This document shows, piece by piece, positions 41,223 through 48,986 of a stretch of 64,000 bases of DNA. A program made the translations under genes and the position numbers. This DNA comes from Pseudomonas sp. URMO17WK12:I11. Its GTDB lineage: Bacteria > Pseudomonadota > Gammaproteobacteria > Pseudomonadales > Pseudomonadaceae. A model generated the notes under the pieces. That model worked only from the letters and a program-made list of their open reading frames with translations, searched no databases and was not told the DNA's origin. The first letter of the stretch is position 1; each line of letters begins with the position of its first letter. Location: the NCBI RefSeq assembly GCF_007677725.1, contig NZ_VEDF01000007.1, positions 183,604 to 247,603 of the forward strand, in the 5' to 3' direction.

Positions 41223-41262
41223 CTTCAGATGCAACACGCACATTCACACTGGTGATCCATAG

Positions 41263-42222
41263 ATGGACTTCAAAGACTACTACAAGATACTCGGCGTAGA
41301 GCCCACGGCGGACGAGAAGGCGATCAAGGCCGCGTACCGCAAGCTGGCGCGCAAGTATCACCCTGACGTCAGCAAGGAGCGCGACGCTGAGGACAAGTTC
41401 AAGGAGGCCAACGAGGCCTACGAAGTGCTGGGTGATGCCCAAAAGCGCGCCGAATTCGACGAAATCCGCAAGTACGGCGGCCAGCACGGTCGGCCGTTCC
41501 AGGCGCCGCCTGGCTGGCAGAGCCGTGGCGGTGACCCGGGCGGTGGCTTCGAAGGCGGCGATTTTTCCGATTTCTTCAGCTCGATCTTCGGCGCGCGTGG
41601 CGGCAACCCGTTCGGTGGCGCACGGCAACAACAACGCAGTGCCGGCAGGCGAGGGCAGGACGTGGAATTGGAATTGGCGATCTTTCTTGAAGAAACCCTG
41701 AGCAAGGAGTCCAAGCAGATCAGCTTCCAGGTGCCACAGAGCAACGCTGCCGGCCAGCGCACCGGCTTTACCACCAAGACCCTGAACGTGAAGATTCCAG
41801 CCGGGGTCACCGATGGCGAGCGGATTCGCCTCAAGGGCCAGGGTGCACCGGGCAGTGGCGGGGGCGCCAATGGCGACCTGTACCTGACCATCCGCCTGGC
41901 ACCGCACCCGCTGTTCGACGTCGAAGGCCATGACTTGATCATTACCGTGCCGCTGGCGCCCTGGGAAGCGGCGCTGGGCACCAAGGTGGCGGTGCCGACC
42001 CTGACCGGCAAGATCAACCTCACCATCCGCCCTGACAGCCAGAGCGGCCAGCGCCTGCGCGTGCCGGGCATGGGCCTGGCGAACAAGCGCGGCGAGCGCG
42101 GCAACCTGTACGCGCAGCTGAAGGTGGTCATGCCACCGGCGTCCGATGAGTCTACCCGCGAGTTGTGGACCCAGCTTTCCGAGAAAGCAGCGTTCAATCC
42201 GAGGACACAATGGAGTAAGTGA
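41263..42222 (+). CDS. cbpA: Curved DNA-binding protein CbpA (DnaJ-type co-chaperone)
   Basis: A 319-residue class II J-protein. The J domain (residues 1-70, MDFKDYYKILGVEPTADEKA) carries the HPD tripeptide in ARKYHPDVSK near residue 34, which stimulates Hsp70 ATPase. A Gly/Phe linker (GGDFSDFFSSIFGARGGNPF) follows, then two beta-rich client-binding domains and a dimerisation tail; there is no zinc-finger domain. CbpA also binds curved DNA in E. coli. The next gene is its inhibitor CbpM, two bases downstream. Confidence 0.93.
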   Translation: MDFKDYYKILGVEPTADEKAIKAAYRKLARKYHPDVSKERDAEDKFKEANEAYEVLGDAQKRAEFDEIRKYGGQHGRPFQAPPGWQSRGGDPGGGFEGGDFSDFFSSIFGARGGNPFGGARQQQRSAGRRGQDVELELAIFLEETLSKESKQISFQVPQSNAAGQRTGFTTKTLNVKIPAGVTDGERIRLKGQGAPGSGGGANGDLYLTIRLAPHPLFDVEGHDLIITVPLAPWEAALGTKVAVPTLTGKINLTIRPDSQSGQRLRVPGMGLANKRGERGNLYAQLKVVMPPASDESTRELWTQLSEKAAFNPRTQWSK

Positions 42223-42224
42223 TC

Positions 42225-42530
42225 ATGAGCAGCACCCTGATCGTTCAACTGGACATGCGAACCCTGTGTCAGGAGGCCGACATCTCGGCCGACTGCGTGA
42301 TCGAAATCGTCGAGCACGGCATTGTCGAACCTTCCGGGCGAACGCCCGAGGACTGGTTGTTCGACGATCAGGCGCCGCTGCTGGCCAAGCGGGCGGCGAA
42401 GCTGCGCAAGGAGCTGGAGCTGGAATGGGAGGGCGTGGCCCTGGCGCTGGAACTGTTGCAGGAGGTGCGCCAGTTGCGCACCGAAAACAGCATGTTGAAG
42501 CAGCGGCTGGGTCGGTTCATCCAGATGTAG
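42225..42530 (+). CDS. cbpM: Chaperone modulatory protein CbpM
   Basis: A 101-residue protein that binds the J domain of CbpA and inhibits its co-chaperone and DNA-binding activity. It has a MerR-like fold; the N-terminal half (VQLDMRTLCQEADISADCVI) and a C-terminal coiled coil (LQEVRQLRTENSMLKQRLGR) fit the family. The ATG at 42225 is preferred over GTG 42219 because GGAG at 42212-42215 is better placed. It lies two bases after cbpA, so the pair is made from one message. Confidence 0.88.
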   Translation: MSSTLIVQLDMRTLCQEADISADCVIEIVEHGIVEPSGRTPEDWLFDDQAPLLAKRAAKLRKELELEWEGVALALELLQEVRQLRTENSMLKQRLGRFIQM

Positions 42531-42603
42531 GGCGCTTTGCCTGTGCAGATGCGACTGTGGGAGCAACTGTCTTGCTCAATCATCAAACCCAAAGCGATGT
42601 GCT

Positions 42604-42717
42604 TGTAGGAGCGGCCTTGTGTCGTGAAGGGCGTGCGTAGCGCCCCCAGGATTTCAGCTTCATAGCTGGAATTGCTGGGGCCGCTGTGCGATCCTTTCGC
42701 GACACAAGGCCGCTTCC
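42604..42717. repeat. REP-type inverted pair after cbpM
   Basis: GTAGGAGCGGCCTTGTGTCG and CGACACAAGGCCGCTTCC are near-complementary arms separated by about 75 bases, with a partial third element TGTGGGAGCAAC upstream (42556). This is a typical extragenic palindromic pair of P. putida-type genomes and could stop read-through between cbpM and the converging mddA. Confidence 0.75.
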
Positions 42718-42750
42718 GCAGGCAGGTCCTGAGGTTATTTCTCCAGCTTT

Positions 42751-43266
42751 TCAGCGGGGTTCAGCCCCCGGGTTCAACACCAGTTGCATGAAGGTCAGGT
42801 CCAGCCAGCGACCGAACTTCACCCCCACCTGCGGCATTTGCCCGGTCACCGCGAAGCCGAGCTGCTCATGAAGGCGGACCGAGGCGGCATTGCCGCTCTC
42901 GATGGCGGCGACCATCACATGCTTGCCGCAGGCGCGGGCGCGCTCGATCAGCGCTTTCATCAGCAACGGCCCCAGCCCCTTGCCACGCTGGTCGGCGCGC
43001 ACGTACACCGAATGCTCCACGGTCAGGCGAAAGCCTTCGAACGGTCGCCAATCGCCAAACGACGCATAGCCCAGCACGCCGCTTTCATCCACGGCGACCA
43101 GGATCGGATAACCCTGCTGTGCCCTGGCCTCGAACCACGCCTGGCGGTTGTCCAGGTCTACCGGGGTTTGGTTCCAGATCGCCGTGGTATGGCGCACGGC
43201 GTCGTTGTAGATCTCCAGGATGCCTGGCAAGTCAGTGACCAGGGCGTCGCGAATCGAATGGTGCAT
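42751..43266 (-). CDS. mddA: Methionine sulfoximine/sulfone N-acetyltransferase (MddA/PitA-like)
   Basis: A 171-residue GNAT-family acetyltransferase. The acetyl-CoA motif is VRADQRGKGLGPLLMKALIE, and the family segments NRQAWFEARAQQGYPILVAV, FGDWRPFEGFRLTVEHSVYV and AAIESGNAASVRLHEQLGF closely match P. aeruginosa PA4866 and the phosphinothricin acetyltransferase group. These enzymes inactivate toxic methionine derivatives that inhibit glutamine synthetase. In P. aeruginosa the gene lies near the urease and urt genes; here it follows urtE by 31 bases, so co-transcription is likely. Confidence 0.9.
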   Translation of the reverse strand: MHHSIRDALVTDLPGILEIYNDAVRHTTAIWNQTPVDLDNRQAWFEARAQQGYPILVAVDESGVLGYASFGDWRPFEGFRLTVEHSVYVRADQRGKGLGPLLMKALIERARACGKHVMVAAIESGNAASVRLHEQLGFAVTGQMPQVGVKFGRWLDLTFMQLVLNPGAEPR

Positions 43267-43297
43267 GACAGCTTCTCGCAGGTTCGTGGCGTGCAGA

Positions 43298-43996
43298 TTA
43301 AATGGTTACCAGCCCGCGTACACCTTCGGCGTGCATGTCGGCGCCGCGCCCGCGCTGGATCATCTCGCCGCGCGCCATTACCAGGTACTGGTCGGCGAGC
43401 GCTTCGGCAAAATCGTAGAACTGCTCGACCAACAGGATGGCCATGTCGCCACGTTCCGCCAGGCGGCGGATGACCGCGCCGATTTCCTTGATCACCGAAG
43501 GCTGAATACCCTCGGTAGGCTCGTCGAGGATCAGCAAGCGTGGACGACTTGCCAGGGCGCGGCCGATGGCCAACTGTTGCTGCTGACCGCCAGACAGATC
43601 GCCGCCGCGGCGCTGTTTCATCTGCTCCAGCACTGGAAACAGCTCGTAGATGAACGCCGGTACGTCGCGCGCCTCTCGAGCTGGAAAACGCGACAACCCC
43701 ATCAGCAGGTTTTCCTCGACGCTCAGGCGCGCGAAGATCTCCCGGCCCTGGGGCACGTAGGCAATGCCCGCCTGCACCCGTTGCTGTGGCTTGAGCGTGG
43801 TGATCGGCTTGCCTTCCCACGTCACGCTGCCTTCGCGGGCAGGGATCAGGCCCATCAGGCAGCGCAGCAGGGTGGTCTTGCCCACCCCGTTACGCCCCAG
43901 CAGGCACGTGACCTCGCCGACCTTGGCCTCGAAGGACAAGCCGCGCAGGATGTGGCTGCCACCGTAGTACTGGTGCAAGGTGTCGATCTGTAGCAT
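43298..43996 (-). CDS. urtE: Urea ABC transporter ATPase UrtE
   Basis: A 232-residue LivF-like ATPase of the urea importer. Walker A is GRNGVGKTTLLRC, the signature is LSGGQQQQLAIGRAL, and Walker B is LLILDEPTEGIQPS, the last a mark of UrtE. The true start is the ATG at 43996, 34 bases after urtD, followed by MLQIDTLHQYYGGSHILRG; a longer open frame upstream is a shadow. It is the last subunit gene of urtABCDE. Confidence 0.94.
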   Translation of the reverse strand: MLQIDTLHQYYGGSHILRGLSFEAKVGEVTCLLGRNGVGKTTLLRCLMGLIPAREGSVTWEGKPITTLKPQQRVQAGIAYVPQGREIFARLSVEENLLMGLSRFPAREARDVPAFIYELFPVLEQMKQRRGGDLSGGQQQQLAIGRALASRPRLLILDEPTEGIQPSVIKEIGAVIRRLAERGDMAILLVEQFYDFAEALADQYLVMARGEMIQRGRGADMHAEGVRGLVTI

Positions 43997-44030
43997 GTGA
44001 ATGTTCCTCAAAGCGTTGCATTGCCTGGGA

Positions 44031-44888
44031 TCAACGGCCCAGATACACCTCGACCACGCGCTCATCGGCCTGCACCTGGTCCAGCGAGCCCTCGGCCAGC
44101 ACACTGCCCTGGTGCAGCACGGTGACATGGTCGGCGATGCTGCCGACAAAACCCATGTCGTGCTCGACCACCATCAACGAATGCTTGCCCGCCAGGCCTT
44201 TGAACAGTTCGGCGGTGAACTCGGTTTCGGCGTCGGTCATGCCGGCCACCGGTTCATCGAGCAGCAACAGCTGCGGCTCCTGCACCAGCAGCATGCCGAT
44301 CTCCAGAAACTGCTTCTGCCCGTGGGACAACAACCCGGCGCTGCGTTGCGCCATCGGCAGCAGGCGCAGGGTGCCCAGCACCTGCTCGATACGGTCGCGT
44401 TGCTCGCCAGTGAGCCGAGCCGTCAGGCTCGCCCACACCGATTTGTCGGCCTTCAACGCGAGCTCCAGGTTCTCGAACACCGTCAAGGCTTCGAATACCG
44501 TGGGCTTCTGGAACTTGCGGCCGATCCCGGCCTGGGCGATCTGGTATTCGCTCATGCGGGTCAAGTCGAGGGTTTCGCCGAAGAACGCGCTGCCACCGTC
44601 GGGACGCGTCTTGCCGGTGATCACGTCCATCAGCGTGGTCTTGCCAGCGCCGTTGGGGCCGATGATGCAGCGCAGCTCACCCACGCCGATGTAGAGGTTC
44701 AAGCCGTTCAGGGCTTTGAAGCCGTCGAAGCTGACGCTGATGTCTTCAAGGCTCAGCACCGTGCCGTGGCGGGTGTCCAGGCCCGCCTGGCGGCGCTGGC
44801 CGAGGCCAATCGCCTCGCGCCCGCTGCCCACTTGGTCGAACACCGGTTCAAGCATGAATTCAGGGTGTACCGGGGGCACGCCTCTCAT
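44031..44888 (-). CDS. urtD: Urea ABC transporter ATPase UrtD
   Basis: A 285-residue LivG-like ATPase. Walker A is GPNGAGKTTLMDV, the signature is the non-canonical LSHGQKQFLEIGM typical of UrtD, and Walker B is LLLLDEPVAGMTDAE. About 45 N-terminal residues precede the ATPase core, an extension often seen in Pseudomonas. Its start overlaps the urtC stop as ATGA. With UrtE it would form the ATPase pair of the importer. Confidence 0.94.
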   Translation of the reverse strand: MRGVPPVHPEFMLEPVFDQVGSGREAIGLGQRRQAGLDTRHGTVLSLEDISVSFDGFKALNGLNLYIGVGELRCIIGPNGAGKTTLMDVITGKTRPDGGSAFFGETLDLTRMSEYQIAQAGIGRKFQKPTVFEALTVFENLELALKADKSVWASLTARLTGEQRDRIEQVLGTLRLLPMAQRSAGLLSHGQKQFLEIGMLLVQEPQLLLLDEPVAGMTDAETEFTAELFKGLAGKHSLMVVEHDMGFVGSIADHVTVLHQGSVLAEGSLDQVQADERVVEVYLGR

Positions 44889-45964
44889 GGCTGGCTCCTT
44901 TTCTTCAGCAGGCCGACCACACCCTTGGGCAGGTAAAGGGTGACGACGATGAACAACGCACCGAGGAAGAACAGCCAGAACTCGGGGAACGCCACAGTGA
45001 ACCAGCTCTTCATGCCATTGACCAGGCCGGCGCCAAGCAGCGGCCCGATCAAGCTGCCGCGCCCGCCCAGAGCCACCCACACAGCGGCTTCGATGGAGTT
45101 GGTTGGCGACATCTCACTGGGGTTGATGATGCCCACCTGGGGTACGTACAGCGCGCCGGCCAGGCCGCACAAAACGGCGCTGAGCACCCAGACCAGCAGC
45201 TTGAAGCCGCGCGGGTCGTAGCCGCAGAACATCAGGCGGTTTTCCGCATCGCGCACGGCCGTGAGCAGGCGGCCGACCTTGCTCCGGGTCAGGCGCCAGC
45301 ACAGGTACAGGCTGGCCAGCAGCAGGCCGACCGTCAGCAGGAACAGCACCGCCCGGGTGCCCTGCGCGGTAATGTCGAAGCCGAGGATGGTCCGGAAGTT
45401 GGTGAAACCGTTATTGCCGCCAAAGCCCGTTTCGTTGCGGAAGAACAGCAGCATGCCGGCGAAGGTCAGGGCCTGGGTCATGATCGAGAAATACACGCCC
45501 TTGATCCGTGAACGGAAGGCGAACCAGCCGAACACCAGCGCCAGCAGCCCCGGTGCCAGCACCACCAGGCACAGCGCCCAGGCAAAGTGCTGGGTACCGG
45601 CCCAGTACCAGGGCAGCTCGGTCCAGGACAGGAAGGTCATGAAGCCTGGCAGGCCGTCACCGGCGGCCTGGCGCATCAGGTACATGCCCATGGCGTAGCC
45701 GCCCAGGGCGAAGAACAGGCCGTGACCGAGCGACAGCAGGCCGGCATAGCCCCAGACCAGGTCCAGGGCCAGGGCGACGATGGCGTAGCACAGGATCTTG
45801 CCGACCAGTGTCAGGGTGTAGGCCGAGACCTGCAGCGCGTGGTTCGCCGGCAGCAGCGCCAGCAGTGGCAGGGCCAGCAGCAGCAGGACCACGGCGGCCC
45901 CGACGGCCAGGGTCAGGCGCGGCCCGGCTTTTTGCGTAGCGGTGACAAGCAGTGGCTGGTTCAT
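44885..45964 (-). CDS. urtC: Urea ABC transporter permease UrtC
   Basis: A 359-residue LivM-like permease. Family segments include ALALDLVWGYAGLLSLGHGL, NETGFGGNNGFTNFRTILGF and the coupling region AVRDAENRLMFCGYDPRGFK. The N-terminus MNQPLLVTATQKAGPRLTLA is followed by about ten helices. The ATG at 45964 overlaps the last base of the urtB stop, so translation is coupled. The asparagine/glycine-rich NNGFTNF segment is a mark of UrtC rather than LivM. Confidence 0.93.
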   Translation of the reverse strand: MNQPLLVTATQKAGPRLTLAVGAAVVLLLLALPLLALLPANHALQVSAYTLTLVGKILCYAIVALALDLVWGYAGLLSLGHGLFFALGGYAMGMYLMRQAAGDGLPGFMTFLSWTELPWYWAGTQHFAWALCLVVLAPGLLALVFGWFAFRSRIKGVYFSIMTQALTFAGMLLFFRNETGFGGNNGFTNFRTILGFDITAQGTRAVLFLLTVGLLLASLYLCWRLTRSKVGRLLTAVRDAENRLMFCGYDPRGFKLLVWVLSAVLCGLAGALYVPQVGIINPSEMSPTNSIEAAVWVALGGRGSLIGPLLGAGLVNGMKSWFTVAFPEFWLFFLGALFIVVTLYLPKGVVGLLKKRSQP

Positions 45965-47451
45965 CAGTCGATTACCCGTCCCTTGAGGGCGAACAGGCCT
46001 TGCGGACGTTTCTGGATGAACAGAATGATCAGCGCAAGGATGAGGATCTTGCCGAGTACGGCGCCGATCTGCGGCTCCAGCAGCTTGTTGGCGATGCCCA
46101 GGCCGAAGGCCGCCCACAGGCTGCCGGCCAGCTGCCCGACGCCGCCGAGCACCACGACCAGGAACGAGTCGATGATGTAGCTCTGCCCCAGGTCCGGGCC
46201 GACATTGCCGACCTGGCTCAGGGCCACGCCGCCCAGCCCGGCGATCCCGGAGCCGAGGCCGAAGGCGAGCATGTCCACGCGCCCCGTCGAGACTCCGCAG
46301 CACGCCGCCATGTTGCGGTTCTGAGTCACCGCACGCACGTTCAGCCCCAGCCGCGTGCGGTTGAGCAACAGCCAGGTCAGCAGCACCACCGCCAGGGCGA
46401 AGCCGATGATCACCAGGCGGTTGTACGGCAGCACCAGGTTGGGCAGCACCTGAATGCCGCCTGAGAGCCACGCCGGATTACTGACTTCGACGTTCTGCGC
46501 GCCGAACAGCAGGCGAATGGCCTGGATCAGGATCAGGCTGATGCCCCACGTGGCGAGCAAGGTTTCCAGCGGGCGGCCGTACAGGTGGCGGATCACCAAG
46601 CGCTCCAGCGCCATGCCGACCCCGGTACTGACCAGGAAGGCCACCGGCAGCGCGATCAGCGGGTAGAACTCAATGGCCCCAGGTGCGTAGCGCTGCAGCA
46701 GCACCTGGACCATGTAGGTGCTGTAGGCGCCGAGCATGAGCATCTCGCCATGGGCCATGTTGATCACCCCGAGCAGGCCGAAGGTGATGGCCAGGCCCAG
46801 CGCTGCCAGCAGCAGGATCGAACCCAGCGACAAGCCGCTGAAGGCCTGGCCCAGCAGTTCGCCCACCAGCAGCTTGCGCTGCACTTGGGCCAGGCTGGTT
46901 TCGGCCGCGGTGCGCACGCCTGGGTCGCTTTCGACGTCCGGCTGCAGCAGGGCTTGCAAGCGCGTGCGGGCCAGCGGATCGCCGGTTTCGCCAAGCAGGC
47001 GTACGGCGGCCAGGCGCACGGCCGGTTCACTGGCGCCCAGTTGCAGATTGGCCAGCGCCAGACCGAGCGCGGCGTGCACCGCGCCATTCTGCTCAGCGGC
47101 GTAGCGCCGATCGAGGAAGGCCATCTGCGCCGGCTGCGCACTTTTTTGCAGCTGCATGGCAGCGGCCAGGCGCATGTCGGCGTCAGCACTGAGCAACTGG
47201 TGGCTGGCCAAGGCGTTGTCGATCAGGCCGCGCAAGCGGTTGGTCAAACGCAGCTTGCGCGTGTCGTCGGCAGCGATGCGGCCCTGGCGCAGGTTATCCA
47301 GCAAGGGCAGGCGCGCAACATCGGGCTGGGCTGCCCAGCTTTCAAGCAGACGGGCCTGCTCGGCGGGCTTGGCGCTGAGGAACAATTCCCCCTCGCTGGC
47401 GTGGGAGGCCAGAGGCCAGAGCAGCAGGAAGGTGAGCAGGAGTCTGAGCAT
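45964..47451 (-). CDS. urtB: Urea ABC transporter permease UrtB
   Basis: A 495-residue LivH-like permease. It begins with a signal-like segment (MLRLLLTFLLLWPLASHA), then an extracytoplasmic stretch of about 170 residues rich in helices and alanine, then the membrane domain from about residue 200 (LSLGSILLLAALGLAITFGL) with GVINMAHGEMLMLGAYSTYM. The long N-terminal region is a feature of UrtB and may shape substrate delivery. A strong hairpin lies between urtA and urtB. Confidence 0.93.
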   Translation of the reverse strand: MLRLLLTFLLLWPLASHASEGELFLSAKPAEQARLLESWAAQPDVARLPLLDNLRQGRIAADDTRKLRLTNRLRGLIDNALASHQLLSADADMRLAAAMQLQKSAQPAQMAFLDRRYAAEQNGAVHAALGLALANLQLGASEPAVRLAAVRLLGETGDPLARTRLQALLQPDVESDPGVRTAAETSLAQVQRKLLVGELLGQAFSGLSLGSILLLAALGLAITFGLLGVINMAHGEMLMLGAYSTYMVQVLLQRYAPGAIEFYPLIALPVAFLVSTGVGMALERLVIRHLYGRPLETLLATWGISLILIQAIRLLFGAQNVEVSNPAWLSGGIQVLPNLVLPYNRLVIIGFALAVVLLTWLLLNRTRLGLNVRAVTQNRNMAACCGVSTGRVDMLAFGLGSGIAGLGGVALSQVGNVGPDLGQSYIIDSFLVVVLGGVGQLAGSLWAAFGLGIANKLLEPQIGAVLGKILILALIILFIQKRPQGLFALKGRVID

Positions 47452-47482
47452 AAGGGCAATCCTGACGATCGGTATTGGATGC

Positions 47483-47511
47483 TTCGCGGGCGATCAGGCT
47501 AGGCCCGCGAA
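47483..47511 (-). terminator. Hairpin between urtA and urtB
   Basis: TTCGCGGGC and GCCCGCGAA form a nine-pair stem with an eleven-base loop in the 83-base gap. No T run follows. Such intercistronic hairpins after a binding-protein gene often protect the upstream message or reduce downstream transcription, which would let UrtA be made in excess. Confidence 0.5.
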
Positions 47512-47534
47512 TGGCCGCAGCGCGGCCCGTGCAC

Positions 47535-48800
47535 TCAGTTGCCTTTTACGGCGTAGTCCGGACGCTTGTCGTTGCCCGGAATGAAAGGGCTCCACGGCTG
47601 CGCGCGCAGCGGTTGCTCGGTTTCCCAGACCACGCTGAATTGCCCGTCATCCTGGATCTCGCCGATCATCACTGGCTTGTGCAGGTGGTGATTGCGCTTG
47701 TCCATGGTCAGGGTGAAACCCGACGGCGCCTTGAAGCTCTGCCCGGCCAAGGCCTGGCGGACCTTGTCGACGTCGGTGGATTTGGCTTGCTCGGCGGCCT
47801 GCGCCCACATGTGGATACCCACGTAGGTGGCTTCCATCGGATCGTTGGTCACCGCTTTGTCGGCGCCGGGCAGGCCCTTGGCCTTGGCATAGGCTTTCCA
47901 GTCGGCGACGAACTGCTGGTTGACCGGATTATCCACCGATTCGAAGTAGTTCCAGGCCGCCAGGTGACCCACCAGCGGCTTGGTATCGATGCCGCGCAGC
48001 TCTTCTTCGCCGACCGAGAAGGCCACTACCGGCACCTCGGTGGCTTTCAGGCCCTGGTTGGCCAGTTCCTTGTAGAACGGCACGTTGGAGTCGCCGTTGA
48101 CCGTGGAAATGACCGCAGTCTTGCCGCCAGCGGAGAATTTCTTGATGTTGGCGACGATGGTCTGGTAATCGCTGTGACCGAACGGGGTGTAGACCTCTTC
48201 GATGTCCTTGTCGGCGATCCCCTTGCTGTGCAGGAAGGCGCGCAGGATCTTGTTGGTGGTGCGCGGGTAAACGTAGTCGGTGCCCAGCAGGAAGAAGCGC
48301 TTGGCACTGCCGCCGTCTTCGCTCATCAGGTACTCCACGGCCGGGATCGCCTGCTGGTTGGGCGCAGCACCGGTGTAGAACACGTTCGGCGACATTTCCT
48401 CACCTTCGTACTGCACCGGGTAGAACAGCAACCCGTTGAGTTCTTCGAACACCGGCAGTACCGATTTGCGCGACACCGAGGTCCAGCAACCGAACACCAC
48501 CGCGACCTTGTCCTGAGTCAGCAACTGACGGCTTTTTTCCGCGAACAAGGGCCAGTTCGAGGCCGGGTCGACCACCACTGGCTCCAGCATCTTGCCGTTG
48601 ACCCCGCCCTTGGCGTTGATCTGCTCGATGGTCATCAGCGCCATGTCCTTGAGCGACGTCTCGGAAATCGCCATGGTCCCCGACAGCGAATGCAGGATGC
48701 CGACCTTGATGGTCTCGGCCGCCTGGATGCTCCAGCTCAGGCCCATTGCCGCAAGCGATGCGCTGAGGGTAAAAGCCTTGATCAGACTGCGACGCTTCAT
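47535..48800 (-). CDS. urtA: Urea-binding protein UrtA
   Basis: The periplasmic receptor of the urea importer, 421 residues. The N-terminus MKRRSLIKAFTLSASLAAMG has a twin-arginine-like motif and a hydrophobic segment, so Tat export is possible. The mature part has KVGILHSLSGTMAISETSLK, YYPVQYEGEE-type segment (LFYPVQYEGEEMSPNVFYTG) and GTDYVYPRTTNKILRAFLHS, as in UrtA/FmdD. GGAG precedes the ATG at 48800. It is the first gene of the urt operon; nitrogen regulation is expected by family, but no NtrC site was identified in the 186-base upstream gap. Confidence 0.94.
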   Translation of the reverse strand: MKRRSLIKAFTLSASLAAMGLSWSIQAAETIKVGILHSLSGTMAISETSLKDMALMTIEQINAKGGVNGKMLEPVVVDPASNWPLFAEKSRQLLTQDKVAVVFGCWTSVSRKSVLPVFEELNGLLFYPVQYEGEEMSPNVFYTGAAPNQQAIPAVEYLMSEDGGSAKRFFLLGTDYVYPRTTNKILRAFLHSKGIADKDIEEVYTPFGHSDYQTIVANIKKFSAGGKTAVISTVNGDSNVPFYKELANQGLKATEVPVVAFSVGEEELRGIDTKPLVGHLAAWNYFESVDNPVNQQFVADWKAYAKAKGLPGADKAVTNDPMEATYVGIHMWAQAAEQAKSTDVDKVRQALAGQSFKAPSGFTLTMDKRNHHLHKPVMIGEIQDDGQFSVVWETEQPLRAQPWSPFIPGNDKRPDYAVKGN

Positions 48801-48958
48801 GTGCTCTCTCCGCTGAGTTTTTATGTGTTGGGCAAGCGGGGAGGGGCGTTGCAAGGGGTGTGCCTAATGGCCAAAGCGCCAGGTTAGAGCAGCTGTGCCA
48901 GGGGCTGGGGCGTTTACGCGGTCCAGCCTGGTGCTTGCTCGATAGGCATGCACAGCAA

Positions 48959-48979
48959 TGGGGCCGCTGGGCGGCCCCA
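48959..48979 (-). terminator. Hairpin after cycA
   Basis: TGGGGCCGC and GCGGCCCCA form a nine-pair stem with a short loop just beyond the cycA stop in its direction of transcription. There is no long T run. It would separate cycA from the urt operon. Confidence 0.55.
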
Positions 48980-48986
48980 GTATCGT

